DNA of 7,980 bases from Bacteroidales bacterium (GTDB lineage Bacteria; Bacteroidota; Bacteroidia; Bacteroidales; UBA7960). A program made the translations under genes and the position numbers. The stretch lies in assembly GCA_007124575.1 (NCBI GenBank), contig SLEW01000159.1, positions 1 to 7,980 on the forward strand, given 5' to 3'. Positions 1 through 6,270 of this stretch are shown here, piece after piece. The notes beneath the pieces were generated by a model. It was not told the DNA's origin. It saw only the letters and a program-made list of their open reading frames with translations, and ran no database searches. How positions within the stretch are numbered: position 1 is the stretch's first letter; each line of letters starts with the position of its first letter.

Positions 1-1032
1 AAACTCAACAATCAGGATAGCCCCTGGCTCGCCCTGAATGAAGAAACGGTTCTTTGCCTGTGCCAGATTGTGGGCTGTACGTTCCAGGATGTGATGATCC
101 ATCAGCTCCACTGCCGCAGGACCGTGTTTGAGAGCAATGAGGTTGGCTTGCAGCGCTTCTTCCACAGTTTTCAGATGTACGCACACGAGCCCTTTTTCCG
201 GAGGAGGTAAAGGTACCAGGTTGAGCTTGATCTCCGTAAAAATGGCCAGGGTGCCTTCTGACCCACTAAGGATTTGGGAAAAGTTAAAAGGCATATCCCC
301 TCCAAAGGGCATCGTATTAAGCAGGAGGTCAAGAGCATAACCTGTATTTCGGCGCTTTATGTTAGGGTGAGGAAAGTTTTGCCGTATTTCTTTATGGTTG
401 GAAGGGTCAGAAAGGAGTTTAAAAATTTGTTGATAGATCTTGTTTTCCAGCTTGCTGCCAATGCATTTTTGTCTGAAGGCTTCGCTGTCGAGTGGCCCGA
501 AAGACACCTCCTCGCCGTTAGCCAGCAGGCCCTTAATGCCGAGGGTATGATCACGGGTGCTGCCATAGACCAGGGAGTGGGCGCCACAGGCATTGTTTGC
601 CACCATGCCACCTATCATGCAGCGGTTACTTGTGGAAGCTTCCGGTCCGAAGAAAAGTCCGCTGCTTTCCAGAAAACGATTCAGATCATCAAGGATCACC
701 CCAGGTTGAACTTTTACCCAGCGTTCTTCGGTGTTCAGCGCAATGATCCTGTCCATGTGCGAGAAGTCCAGCACCATTCCATGCCCCACTACCTGGCCTG
801 CCAATGAGGTCCCGGCTGTGCGGGGGATGACCGGAAGCTGATGGGAACGACAAAAGGCAAGCACTTTTTTCAGATCATCGGAATGTGCCGGAATACAAAT
901 GGCTGCTGGTATTTCCCTGAATACTGATGCATCCGTGGCGTATAACAGACGATGACTCATGTCAGCATGTATGTCCCCATCTATCTCGTTTCGCAACTGG
1001 TCAAAAGGAATGGGCGAGGAAGTTTCAGCCAT
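1..1032 (-). CDS. FAD-linked oxidase, GlcD/YdiJ type, N-terminal part (runs off left edge)
   Basis: This is a flavoprotein that oxidises a 2-hydroxyacid-type substrate with FAD. Seen: the frame is open for 344 codons from the ATG at 1032 to the window edge, with an in-frame TGA nine bases upstream of that ATG. The FAD-binding (PCMH-type) fold is clear: PRTAGTSLAG at residues 70-79, QPGV at 109-112, and a segment at 128-162 containing FGPEAS, IGGMVANNACGAHS and YGSTRDH. SGSEGTLAIFTEIKLNLV then leads into the FAD-oxidase C-terminal domain. The internal PEASTSNRCMIGGM form is typical of long two-part enzymes in which a ferredoxin-like/CCG iron-sulfur module follows the flavin domain (YdiJ-like, roughly 1000 residues), so about two thirds is probably missing. 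Substrate (D-2-hydroxyglutarate, lactate or glycolate) cannot be told. It is divergent from the ABC ATPase and probably cytoplasmic or membrane-peripheral. Confidence 0.95.
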   Translation of the reverse strand, partial: MAETSSPIPFDQLRNEIDGDIHADMSHRLLYATDASVFREIPAAICIPAHSDDLKKVLAFCRSHQLPVIPRTAGTSLAGQVVGHGMVLDFSHMDRIIALNTEERWVKVQPGVILDDLNRFLESSGLFFGPEASTSNRCMIGGMVANNACGAHSLVYGSTRDHTLGIKGLLANGEEVSFGPLDSEAFRQKCIGSKLENKIYQQIFKLLSDPSNHKEIRQNFPHPNIKRRNTGYALDLLLNTMPFGGDMPFNFSQILSGSEGTLAIFTEIKLNLVPLPPPEKGLVCVHLKTVEEALQANLIALKHGPAAVELMDHHILERTAHNLAQAKNRFFIQGEPGAILIVEF

Positions 1033-1152
1033 TGTTAGTCAGAAGTTTACTGTCTTTTGAAAATTGGTGGAGATGCTACCTGTGCTCCTGCCAAAGTTTT
1101 ACGACCCTGTAAATGCAAAGCATGTCACCCGGGCAGACGCTTATTGTGACTG

Positions 1153-1165
1153 GTACCAAAGGTAC
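1153..1165 (-). promoter_or_regulatory. Possible -7 box TACCTTTG for the FAD oxidase gene
   Basis: Read on the minus strand, 1164 to 1157 is TACCTTTG, an exact match to the Bacteroidota -7 consensus TAnnTTTG. It sits within the inverted repeat GTACC-AAA-GGTAC and about 125 nt upstream of the oxidase start. I could not find a clear TTTG -33 element at 19-21 nt, so this is only a candidate; the inverted repeat could instead be a regulator site. Confidence 0.3.
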
Positions 1166-1242
1166 AATAATTCATGCTATTATGATTTTTTTCGGTCAGA
1201 TGTGCCGGACGCTTCGGATGCCCTGCAAGAGTTAAACCCGGC

Positions 1243-1255
1243 ATGATACTATCAT
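1243..1255. repeat. 13-bp palindrome ATGATA-C-TATCAT
   Basis: A perfect inverted repeat with 6-bp arms and a single central base lies about 110 bp upstream of the ABC ATPase start and about 210 bp upstream of the oxidase start. Its size and place would suit a dimeric regulator's operator, but no regulator gene is adjacent and a chance occurrence cannot be excluded. Confidence 0.25.
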
Positions 1256-1290
1256 TTGCCTTTTTGTCACCCTTTGGGATGGATTTTATG

Positions 1291-1298
1291 TATCTTCG
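1291..1298 (+). promoter_or_regulatory. Possible -7 box TATCTTCG for the ABC ATPase gene
   Basis: TATCTTCG differs by one base from the TAnnTTTG -7 consensus of Bacteroidota and lies 67 nt upstream of the ATPase ATG. TTTG motifs occur upstream at 1263-1266 and 1273-1276, but their spacings (24 and 14 nt) are outside the usual 19-21 nt, so support is weak. Confidence 0.3.
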
Positions 1299-1365
1299 CA
1301 ATAAGATAAGCAATAGCTTACTAGCAATAAAACTTCACCGTTATTATTCAAGGGAGAAAACTGTT

Positions 1366-2022
1366 ATGGCGATGATCGTTGCAGAGGATATTCACAAATC
1401 ATATGATGACCTTAAGGTATTGAAAGGCGTAAGTTTGCGCATTGGCAAGGGGGAAATCGTATCAGTAGTGGGAGCTTCAGGTGCCGGCAAGACGACTTTG
1501 CTTCATATTCTGGGTACACTCGACCGGTTCGACAGGGGCAGGATCATGATTGATGGTCGTGACGTAAGCCGACTTGGCGACAAACAGCTTTCTGACTTCC
1601 GCAATCAACACATTGGTTTTGTTTTTCAGTTCCATCATCTGTTACCGGAGTTTACTGCCCTTGAAAATGTTTGCATACCGGCTTTCATTGCGGGAAAAAG
1701 CAGGCGTTCGGGAGAAATGAAGGCGAAAGAATTACTGGACTTGCTGGGCCTGGCAGACCGTCTGGAACACAAGCCTGCAGAGCTTAGCGGCGGGGAGCAA
1801 CAACGCGTGGCGGTGGCCAGGGCTTTGGTTAACGACCCGGTAGTTGTGCTTGCCGACGAACCCAGTGGAAACCTTGACTCGCAAGCCTCCCGGGAGCTGC
1901 ACAGTTTGTTTTTCAGCCTTCGTGACCGTTTCAGCCAGAGCTTCGTCATCGTTACTCACAACGAAATCCTCGCCGACATGGCCGACAGGAAGCTTACCAT
2001 CCACGACGGCCTCATTCCCTGA
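1366..2022 (+). CDS. lolD: ABC transporter ATP-binding protein, LolD/MacB-like
   Basis: This ATPase drives an inner-membrane transporter, most likely of the LolCDE (lipoprotein release) or MacB type. Seen in the 218-residue protein: Walker A GASGAGKTT at 36-44, Q-loop Gln88 in FVFQFHHLLPEFTALEN, signature LSGGEQQR at 140-147, Walker B VVVLADEP at 159-166 with catalytic Glu165, D-loop SGNLD, and switch His198. The QQRVAVARAL...ADEPSGNLD wording and the length are characteristic of LolD-like subunits. The frame is open back to 1243, but the ATG at 1366 is chosen because AGGGAG (1351-1356) precedes it by 9 nt and the family begins there; ATG at 1372 is possible. No permease gene lies nearby, so the partner must be encoded elsewhere, and the symbol is by family rather than proven. 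The stop codon lies inside the 3' end of ligA. Confidence 0.93.
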   Translation: MAMIVAEDIHKSYDDLKVLKGVSLRIGKGEIVSVVGASGAGKTTLLHILGTLDRFDRGRIMIDGRDVSRLGDKQLSDFRNQHIGFVFQFHHLLPEFTALENVCIPAFIAGKSRRSGEMKAKELLDLLGLADRLEHKPAELSGGEQQRVAVARALVNDPVVVLADEPSGNLDSQASRELHSLFFSLRDRFSQSFVIVTHNEILADMADRKLTIHDGLIP

Positions 2023-4060
2023 CCATCTTTTGCAAATCACTTTCACTGATTATTGGAATATTAAGGGAATCAGCTTTTTTGCGTTTTTCGGGACCCATAT
2101 TATCACCTGCCACCAGGAAGTCGGTCCTGGATGAAAGGCTGCTTTTTACTTCTCCACCATGTTGTGCAATGAACTCTTTAATTTCATCGCGGGAGAAGCC
2201 GGAAAAGACCCCGGATACAACCAAAGCTTTTCCGTCAAGTGCACCACCCCTTTCCTGTTTGCTGTCTGTTTCCGTGCTGAATTGCAGCCCGGCCTCTTTG
2301 AGTCTTTCTATGATTTTAAGGTTTTCAGGGTCGTCGAACCAGGTGATGATACCGTCGGCGACCTTATCACCCACATCTTTGACCGCCAGCAATTCATCAC
2401 GCGAAGCATTCTTCAGGTTGTCGATATCACCAAAATGGCGTGCGAGTTTGCGTGCCATGGTCTCTCCAAGGTGCCTGATGCCAATGGCATAAAGAACCCT
2501 TTCAAACGGCACATTCCGTGAAGATTCAATCGCATCAAGAATGTTTTTTACGGTTTTATCGCGGAAACTTATCTTTTTCTCCTTCAGGGTGTCGGGATTG
2601 ACAATGGTTTTTTCCAGACCTATCAAATCATGATAATCCAGGTCATAAAGGTCTGCTATATTGCGGATTTTGCCTTTGCTGATCAGCAGTTCCGTTTTGC
2701 CCTGGCCAAGGCTCTCTATGTTCATGGCCCGGCGGCTGATAAAATGTTCTATCTTTCCCTGGATCTGCGGCGGGCAGCCTTTGGCATTCGGACAGTAGTG
2801 CACGGCTTCTCCGTGGTTTTTTCTCAGCTTTGTGCCACACTCCGGACAATGCGTAGCAAAAGAAAAGGGTTGCATGTTTGTGCTTCGCTGTGATGTATCC
2901 ACTCCGGTTACTTTTGGGATGATGTCACCGCCCTTTTCCACAAATACCTTGTCTCCTTTGTGCAGATCAAGCTCAGCCATCCGCTCTTCATTATACAGAG
3001 AGGCTCTTTTAACGGTACTCCCTGCGATGCTTACGGGCTCCAGGTTGGCTACCGGTGTTACAGCGCCTGTCCGCCCCACCTGGAAAGTGACATCGTTCAG
3101 CGTGGTAATAGCCTGTTCAGCTTTGTATTTATAGGCAATGGCCCATCGTGGAAACTTGCTGGTGTACCCCAGCTCTGCCTGCCGGGCATAACTGTTAACC
3201 TTGATCACCACGCCATCTATGTCAAAAGGAAGTGAGGCACGCTTTTCTTCATAATGGTTTATGAAATCAAACACGTCATCTATGGTTTTGCACTTCTTTA
3301 CGTCTTCAGAAACTTTGAAACCCCACTTTTTCAAAGCCTTCAGACTCTCCCAGTGACTTTCGAAAGGAAGATTGTCCGCATTAGCGGAATAAACATAGCA
3401 ATCCAGGTTTCGGGCCGCAACAATTTTTGAATCCTGAACTTTCAAGGAACCTGCTGCGGCATTTCGTGGATTGGCAAAAGCGTTTTCTCCCTTATTTTTC
3501 TTTTCTGCATTCAGATGAAGAAAGCTTTTGTGGGGCATGATGATCTCACCTCGCACCTCGAGATCTGACACCGGGTCTTCCCGCAGGATGAGCGGAATGC
3601 TGTGGATTGTCCTGACGTTGTTGGTGATTTCGTCACCCTGTACACCATCGCCTCTGGTCACAGCCCTGGTAAGCTCACCATCCTCGTATGTGAGGGAGAT
3701 GGCTACACCGTCATATTTTAATTCACAAACATACTCATAAGTGTTACCAAGTGCCTTTTTAACCCGTTTGTCAAAATCCATAAGCTCTTCCCGGCTGTAA
3801 GTGTTGCTCAGCGAAAGCATCGGGTACTTATGCCTGACGGTGGGAAACTTTTTTGTGACCTGTCCGCCAACGCGCTGTGTGGGTGAGTTGCTGTCCGCCA
3901 GATCAGGATAAGCTTCCTCGAGTTTTTGCAGCTCTTCAAGCAGCTTGTCAAACTCGTAATCGCTTATGCCGGGTTCGGCCAATACATAATAGCGATAGTT
4001 ATGCTCATGTATCTCCCTGGTGAGCTGCTCAATCCGTTCCTTAGCTTTTTTCTTGTCCAT
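2012..4060 (-). CDS. ligA: NAD+-dependent DNA ligase LigA
   Basis: LigA seals 3'-OH/5'-phosphate nicks in duplex DNA during replication and repair, using NAD+ to adenylate itself. Seen in 682 residues: the Ia domain with HNYRYYVLAEPGISDYEFD (20-38) that binds NMN; catalytic Lys115 in ELKYDG; nucleotidyltransferase motifs including GEIIMP, DGVVIKV (282-288, Lys287) and IAYKYKA (Lys313); the OB fold with FQVGRTGAVTPVA; a four-Cys zinc finger (Cys405, 408, 423, 429); a helix-hairpin-helix region; and a C-terminal BRCT domain at about 605-682. All catalytic residues are present, and the length is normal. The frame is open to 4132, but the ATG at 4060 (MDKKKAKERI) matches the family start and the extra residues would be read through a terminator hairpin. 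It converges on the ABC ATPase gene with an 11-nt overlap of the 3' ends. Confidence 0.98.
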   Translation of the reverse strand: MDKKKAKERIEQLTREIHEHNYRYYVLAEPGISDYEFDKLLEELQKLEEAYPDLADSNSPTQRVGGQVTKKFPTVRHKYPMLSLSNTYSREELMDFDKRVKKALGNTYEYVCELKYDGVAISLTYEDGELTRAVTRGDGVQGDEITNNVRTIHSIPLILREDPVSDLEVRGEIIMPHKSFLHLNAEKKNKGENAFANPRNAAAGSLKVQDSKIVAARNLDCYVYSANADNLPFESHWESLKALKKWGFKVSEDVKKCKTIDDVFDFINHYEEKRASLPFDIDGVVIKVNSYARQAELGYTSKFPRWAIAYKYKAEQAITTLNDVTFQVGRTGAVTPVANLEPVSIAGSTVKRASLYNEERMAELDLHKGDKVFVEKGGDIIPKVTGVDTSQRSTNMQPFSFATHCPECGTKLRKNHGEAVHYCPNAKGCPPQIQGKIEHFISRRAMNIESLGQGKTELLISKGKIRNIADLYDLDYHDLIGLEKTIVNPDTLKEKKISFRDKTVKNILDAIESSRNVPFERVLYAIGIRHLGETMARKLARHFGDIDNLKNASRDELLAVKDVGDKVADGIITWFDDPENLKIIERLKEAGLQFSTETDSKQERGGALDGKALVVSGVFSGFSRDEIKEFIAQHGGEVKSSLSSRTDFLVAGDNMGPEKRKKADSLNIPIISESDLQKMVRE

Positions 4061-4107
4061 GTGTATCCTTTTTTGCCTGTTTCGGTATAAAGGCAGGTAA
4101 AAATAAA

Positions 4108-4136
4108 AAAAATGCCGGCATGGTGCCGGCATTTTT
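4108..4136 (-). terminator. Rho-independent terminator after the universal stress protein gene
   Basis: A perfect 13-bp inverted repeat, core ATGCCGGCA / TGCCGGCAT with A/T-rich outer arms, has a 3-base loop at 4121-4123. On the minus strand it is followed by a T-rich run, and it starts 26 nt beyond the stop of the stress protein gene. It is symmetric enough to work on the plus strand too, but no plus-strand gene ends here. It leaves only 47 nt before the ligA start. Confidence 0.9.
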
Positions 4137-4161
4137 ATTTGCCTTTACTGATTAATCGGGT

Positions 4162-5013
4162 CTATGGTCCTCCTATGATGACACTTAGGTTTTTTGAATT
4201 GATGAACATCACCGGGATCTTTTCTTTATTGTATAGTACCCTTTCTTCTTCCTTGTTAAAAGGATTGCAAGTAAGCTTATCCGGATCTGAGGTGATCATG
4301 ATGGCGTCGGCATGCTGTTCTCTTGCATGATCAACCACCTGTAAGCCAAAAGAGCCTTTGGGTGCCGACAGGCTGGTAGTAAACGGTATGTTATGATGTT
4401 CCATTATGTCAGTGACTTGTTTCAGATCTGCGCTTATCTTCCTGTCTGTTGATTCGTCATCATAATTGTCAACAAAGATGTCAAAGGTTGATCCTGCTGC
4501 TTTGTGCATAATTTTAGCCCATTTCACTTTTTGTTTGGACCCTCGCTGTATGTCCAATGGGAAAATGATATTTTTATATTTATTATTACCGGCGGGCTTC
4601 TGGATGACCACAACCGGCACAGGTGACTTCTTCACCACTTTAAGTGCAAAACTGCCAATAATCCATTGGATGCCTTTTTTCCCATGCGTACCCAAAAAGT
4701 GCAGCAGAGCATCGTAACGCTTGGCCACATCTGCCATTACATGAAAAATTTTACCCTTCTCCACCACCACGATTGTTTCAATGCCCTGTTTTTCCTTGAT
4801 CTCTTCTCCTATACCTTCCAGTTTGTCTTTTATGTATGATTCAGGCTTTTTTTCGCGTTTGAGCATCCTGCGGGTGTATTTATCAATAATGTGAAGCAAA
4901 AGCACTTTGCCGTTCAGGATTTTTGCCATGGCTACCGCGTTGTCAATGGCGTAATCACTTACCTCCGTAAAGTCTGTTGAGGCTAATACGATGGGTTGTT
5001 CGGGATTGTCCAT
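4162..5013 (-). CDS. Universal stress protein, two tandem Usp domains
   Basis: This is a cytoplasmic UspA-superfamily protein that usually binds ATP and is made under starvation or stress; its client is unknown. Seen in 283 residues: the N-terminal Usp domain (about 6-140) starts IVLASTDFTEVSDYA (Asp14 in the nucleotide-contacting position) and ends with GTHGKKGIQWIIGS at 108-121, then SPVPVVVI. This corresponds to the GxxG-x9-G(S/T) ATP motif with one residue fewer in the spacer, as in many Bacteroidota homologues. The second half (about 148-275, from YKNIIFPLD to IPVMFINSK) keeps the Usp strand pattern but lacks the glycine motif, so it is probably a non-nucleotide-binding partner domain. 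It appears monocistronic, with its own promoter candidate upstream and a strong terminator downstream. Confidence 0.93.
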   Translation of the reverse strand: MDNPEQPIVLASTDFTEVSDYAIDNAVAMAKILNGKVLLLHIIDKYTRRMLKREKKPESYIKDKLEGIGEEIKEKQGIETIVVVEKGKIFHVMADVAKRYDALLHFLGTHGKKGIQWIIGSFALKVVKKSPVPVVVIQKPAGNNKYKNIIFPLDIQRGSKQKVKWAKIMHKAAGSTFDIFVDNYDDESTDRKISADLKQVTDIMEHHNIPFTTSLSAPKGSFGLQVVDHAREQHADAIMITSDPDKLTCNPFNKEEERVLYNKEKIPVMFINSKNLSVIIGGP

Positions 5014-5060
5014 GTCGAAAGGTTTCGTAAATAATTGGATAAAGAGCAGGATTTGCCGTA

Positions 5061-5091
5061 CAATTTATAAAATTATTTTCACATACCCAAA
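5061..5091 (-). promoter_or_regulatory. Promoter candidate for the universal stress protein gene
   Basis: On the minus strand TTTG (5091-5088) is followed after 20 nt by TAAATTG (5067-5061). This fits the Bacteroidota pattern of TTTG at -33 and TAnnTTTG at -7 with one T missing. It lies in the 106-bp gap after DUF6048 and would give a leader of about 40 nt. Sequence just downstream is A/T-rich with no strong Shine-Dalgarno site. Confidence 0.45.
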
Positions 5092-5119
5092 CATGGAGTT
5101 TTTGAGAAGATGCAGATGC

Positions 5120-5773
5120 TTATCGTATGGGTATGCGATACATGATGGAATAAAGAAGGGATAATCGCGTATTACTTCCGGATTTGCCAAATCCGCCGAT
5201 GAAGTAGGGGTCCATTTCAGGATCATCGGTTGATGTAAGCATGATTTTACCACGGAGGCTCCATCCCAGGAAAATGTTATGCCAAATCTCTGTTTTAAGC
5301 CCTATTCCGGCTTCAAGCCAGTGTGCCTGGAAGTTTTCTTTTGGTACAGCAGTTTCGTAGTCACCCCAGTAGGGGTCGGAGATCACGATAAAGGGCGCCT
5401 CATGCTCCGCTTTGCTGTATCCATAACGGATGGAAGCGAGCACGACATCGTGGGGGTTTTCAGGGTTGCGCTCCAGCATGTTAAAATCGGCTCCTACCCG
5501 CAGAAAATAGCCACTGGCTTGGTAGCGGTGGGTCTCCTGCTCCATGTCCACCTGCAGCAAACCACCTTCTATGGTCACGAAGTGGCTTTTACGCCATTCC
5601 ACATCCAGACTCACTTCTCCGGTAACTACTTCGGGTTCCAATAGATGCCTGGCAAGACCCGATACGTCCAGGCCAGGTCTCACCGAAGGGGTGAACAGCG
5701 TATCATTTTCAGCCAATCCTGCCTGGCTAATTACCAGGAATGGTATCAGGAACAAAAATTTTAACATGTTCAT
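5120..5773 (-). CDS. DUF6048-like exported protein, probable outer-membrane barrel
   Basis: The function is unknown. Seen: 217 residues starting with a signal peptide (basic Lys5, hydrophobic LFLIPFLVI, likely cleavage after AGLA at residue 21). The rest is rich in short alternating hydrophobic/aromatic strands, such as GYFLRVGADFNML, VVLASIRYGYSKAE, HWLEAGIGLKTEIW and IFLGWSLRGKIML. This suggests a small beta barrel or porin-like fold in the outer membrane. The RVGADFN, RYGYS, HW.EAGIGLK and LGWSLRGK pattern is what I associate with DUF6048; this is from memory, not a search. ATG at 5773 is chosen; ATG at 5767 is equally possible. The start lies inside the DUF6452 gene (47-nt overlap), so translation is probably coupled, and the two products likely act together in the envelope. 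Confidence 0.8.
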   Translation of the reverse strand: MNMLKFLFLIPFLVISQAGLAENDTLFTPSVRPGLDVSGLARHLLEPEVVTGEVSLDVEWRKSHFVTIEGGLLQVDMEQETHRYQASGYFLRVGADFNMLERNPENPHDVVLASIRYGYSKAEHEAPFIVISDPYWGDYETAVPKENFQAHWLEAGIGLKTEIWHNIFLGWSLRGKIMLTSTDDPEMDPYFIGGFGKSGSNTRLSLLYSIMYRIPIR

Positions 5774-6242
5774 CCAGTGAATTGGTTACATCAGGCTCAT
5801 TTATTTCCAGTGCTTCTATAAAATGTGTAGTATAATCCATGTCCTGCAGTTCATAAAACACTGTGAAGCCGCACTCTACAGATATGAGATGTGTTTCCCG
5901 CTCGTAATGTATCCACAGGGTATCCCGGGTATGGAAGTAATCGAAAATAAATGTGGAGTTGTCTGCATGGTGGTTCAATGGCAGTTCAAGGCTGGAAACG
6001 GAGAACAAGGTGTCATAGACTGGTTCTTCTGGCTTTTCCAGTGTTAATACCCTCAGGGAATCTATGGATACCCAGAATTCCTCTTCCTGACCTGCCGGGT
6101 AAAAGCCAATGCGCAAATTGTTTGCCGTGGCTTTTTCACACACTTCATCATCATCGCATGAGGCTAACATACCCAGGCATATTGCCGGAATCAGCATTAA
6201 CAGGAGCCGTATGCGGTGTGATTTAATAGCCAGGGCTTGCAT
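5727..6242 (-). CDS. DUF6452-like lipoprotein
   Basis: The function is unknown. Seen: 171 residues with a lipoprotein signal. A basic start (KSHRIR) leads into hydrophobic LLLMLIPAICLGM and the lipobox LASC, with Cys29 as the acylation site. It is followed by an acidic DDDEVCEKATANNLRIGFY segment; Asp right after the lipid Cys is what would give inner-membrane retention under the enteric rule, but in Bacteroidota acidic residues after Cys are often linked to surface export. Later features are SIDSLRVLTL, LELPLNH, DTLWIHYERETHLISVECGFTVFYEL, and a closing strand. The CEKATxxxLRIxFY and VSxECGFxxFYEL motifs match my recollection of DUF6452, which occurs beside DUF6048. It begins 28 nt after the radical SAM gene on the same strand and overlaps the DUF6048 start, so it is probably co-transcribed with both. 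Confidence 0.78.
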   Translation of the reverse strand: MQALAIKSHRIRLLLMLIPAICLGMLASCDDDEVCEKATANNLRIGFYPAGQEEEFWVSIDSLRVLTLEKPEEPVYDTLFSVSSLELPLNHHADNSTFIFDYFHTRDTLWIHYERETHLISVECGFTVFYELQDMDYTTHFIEALEINEPDVTNSLDEHVKIFVPDTIPGN

Positions 6243-6270
6243 GCAGCAAAAATAAGAAAAAACAGGGATC

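Larger units (their letters stand above)
1033..1365. other. Gene-free divergent intergenic region
   Basis: These 333 bases lie between the start codons of the divergent FAD oxidase and ABC ATPase genes and should hold both promoters. The short ORFs on both strands (up to about 60 codons) have no recognisable protein features and no convincing start context, so I treat them as chance. Visible items are a TACCTTTG box within a small inverted repeat (minus), a TATCTTCG box (plus), a 13-bp palindrome at 1243-1255, and a 5-bp stem TAAGC-AATA-GCTTA at 1307-1320 in the likely leader of the ATPase gene. I see no tRNA or structured RNA. Confidence 0.6.

Noticed and set aside
274..807. Plus-strand ORF of 177 codons at the left end
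   Set aside because: It is the shadow of the FAD oxidase, whose frame on the minus strand carries clear flavin-binding motifs over the same bases.
1064..1246. Plus-strand ORF of 60 codons in the divergent intergenic region
   Set aside because: It has no ribosome-binding context, no recognisable features, and overlaps the promoter-like boxes and other random ORFs in the same stretch.
1243..1365. N-terminal extension of the ABC ATPase by 41 codons
   Set aside because: The added residues do not resemble the family, the length with the 1366 start is normal for LolD, and AGGGAG lies at good spacing before 1366.
4061..4132. N-terminal extension of LigA by 24 codons
   Set aside because: The codons run through the terminator hairpin and a T-rich run; MDKKKAKERI at 4060 is the normal LigA start, and places the catalytic lysine at residue 115 as in the E. 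coli enzyme.
5082..5135. Inverted repeat CATACCCA / TGGGTATG with a 38-base spacer
   Set aside because: Eight-base arms at this spacing are expected several times by chance in 8 kb; it overlaps the end of DUF6048 and has no T-run, so it is not a terminator.
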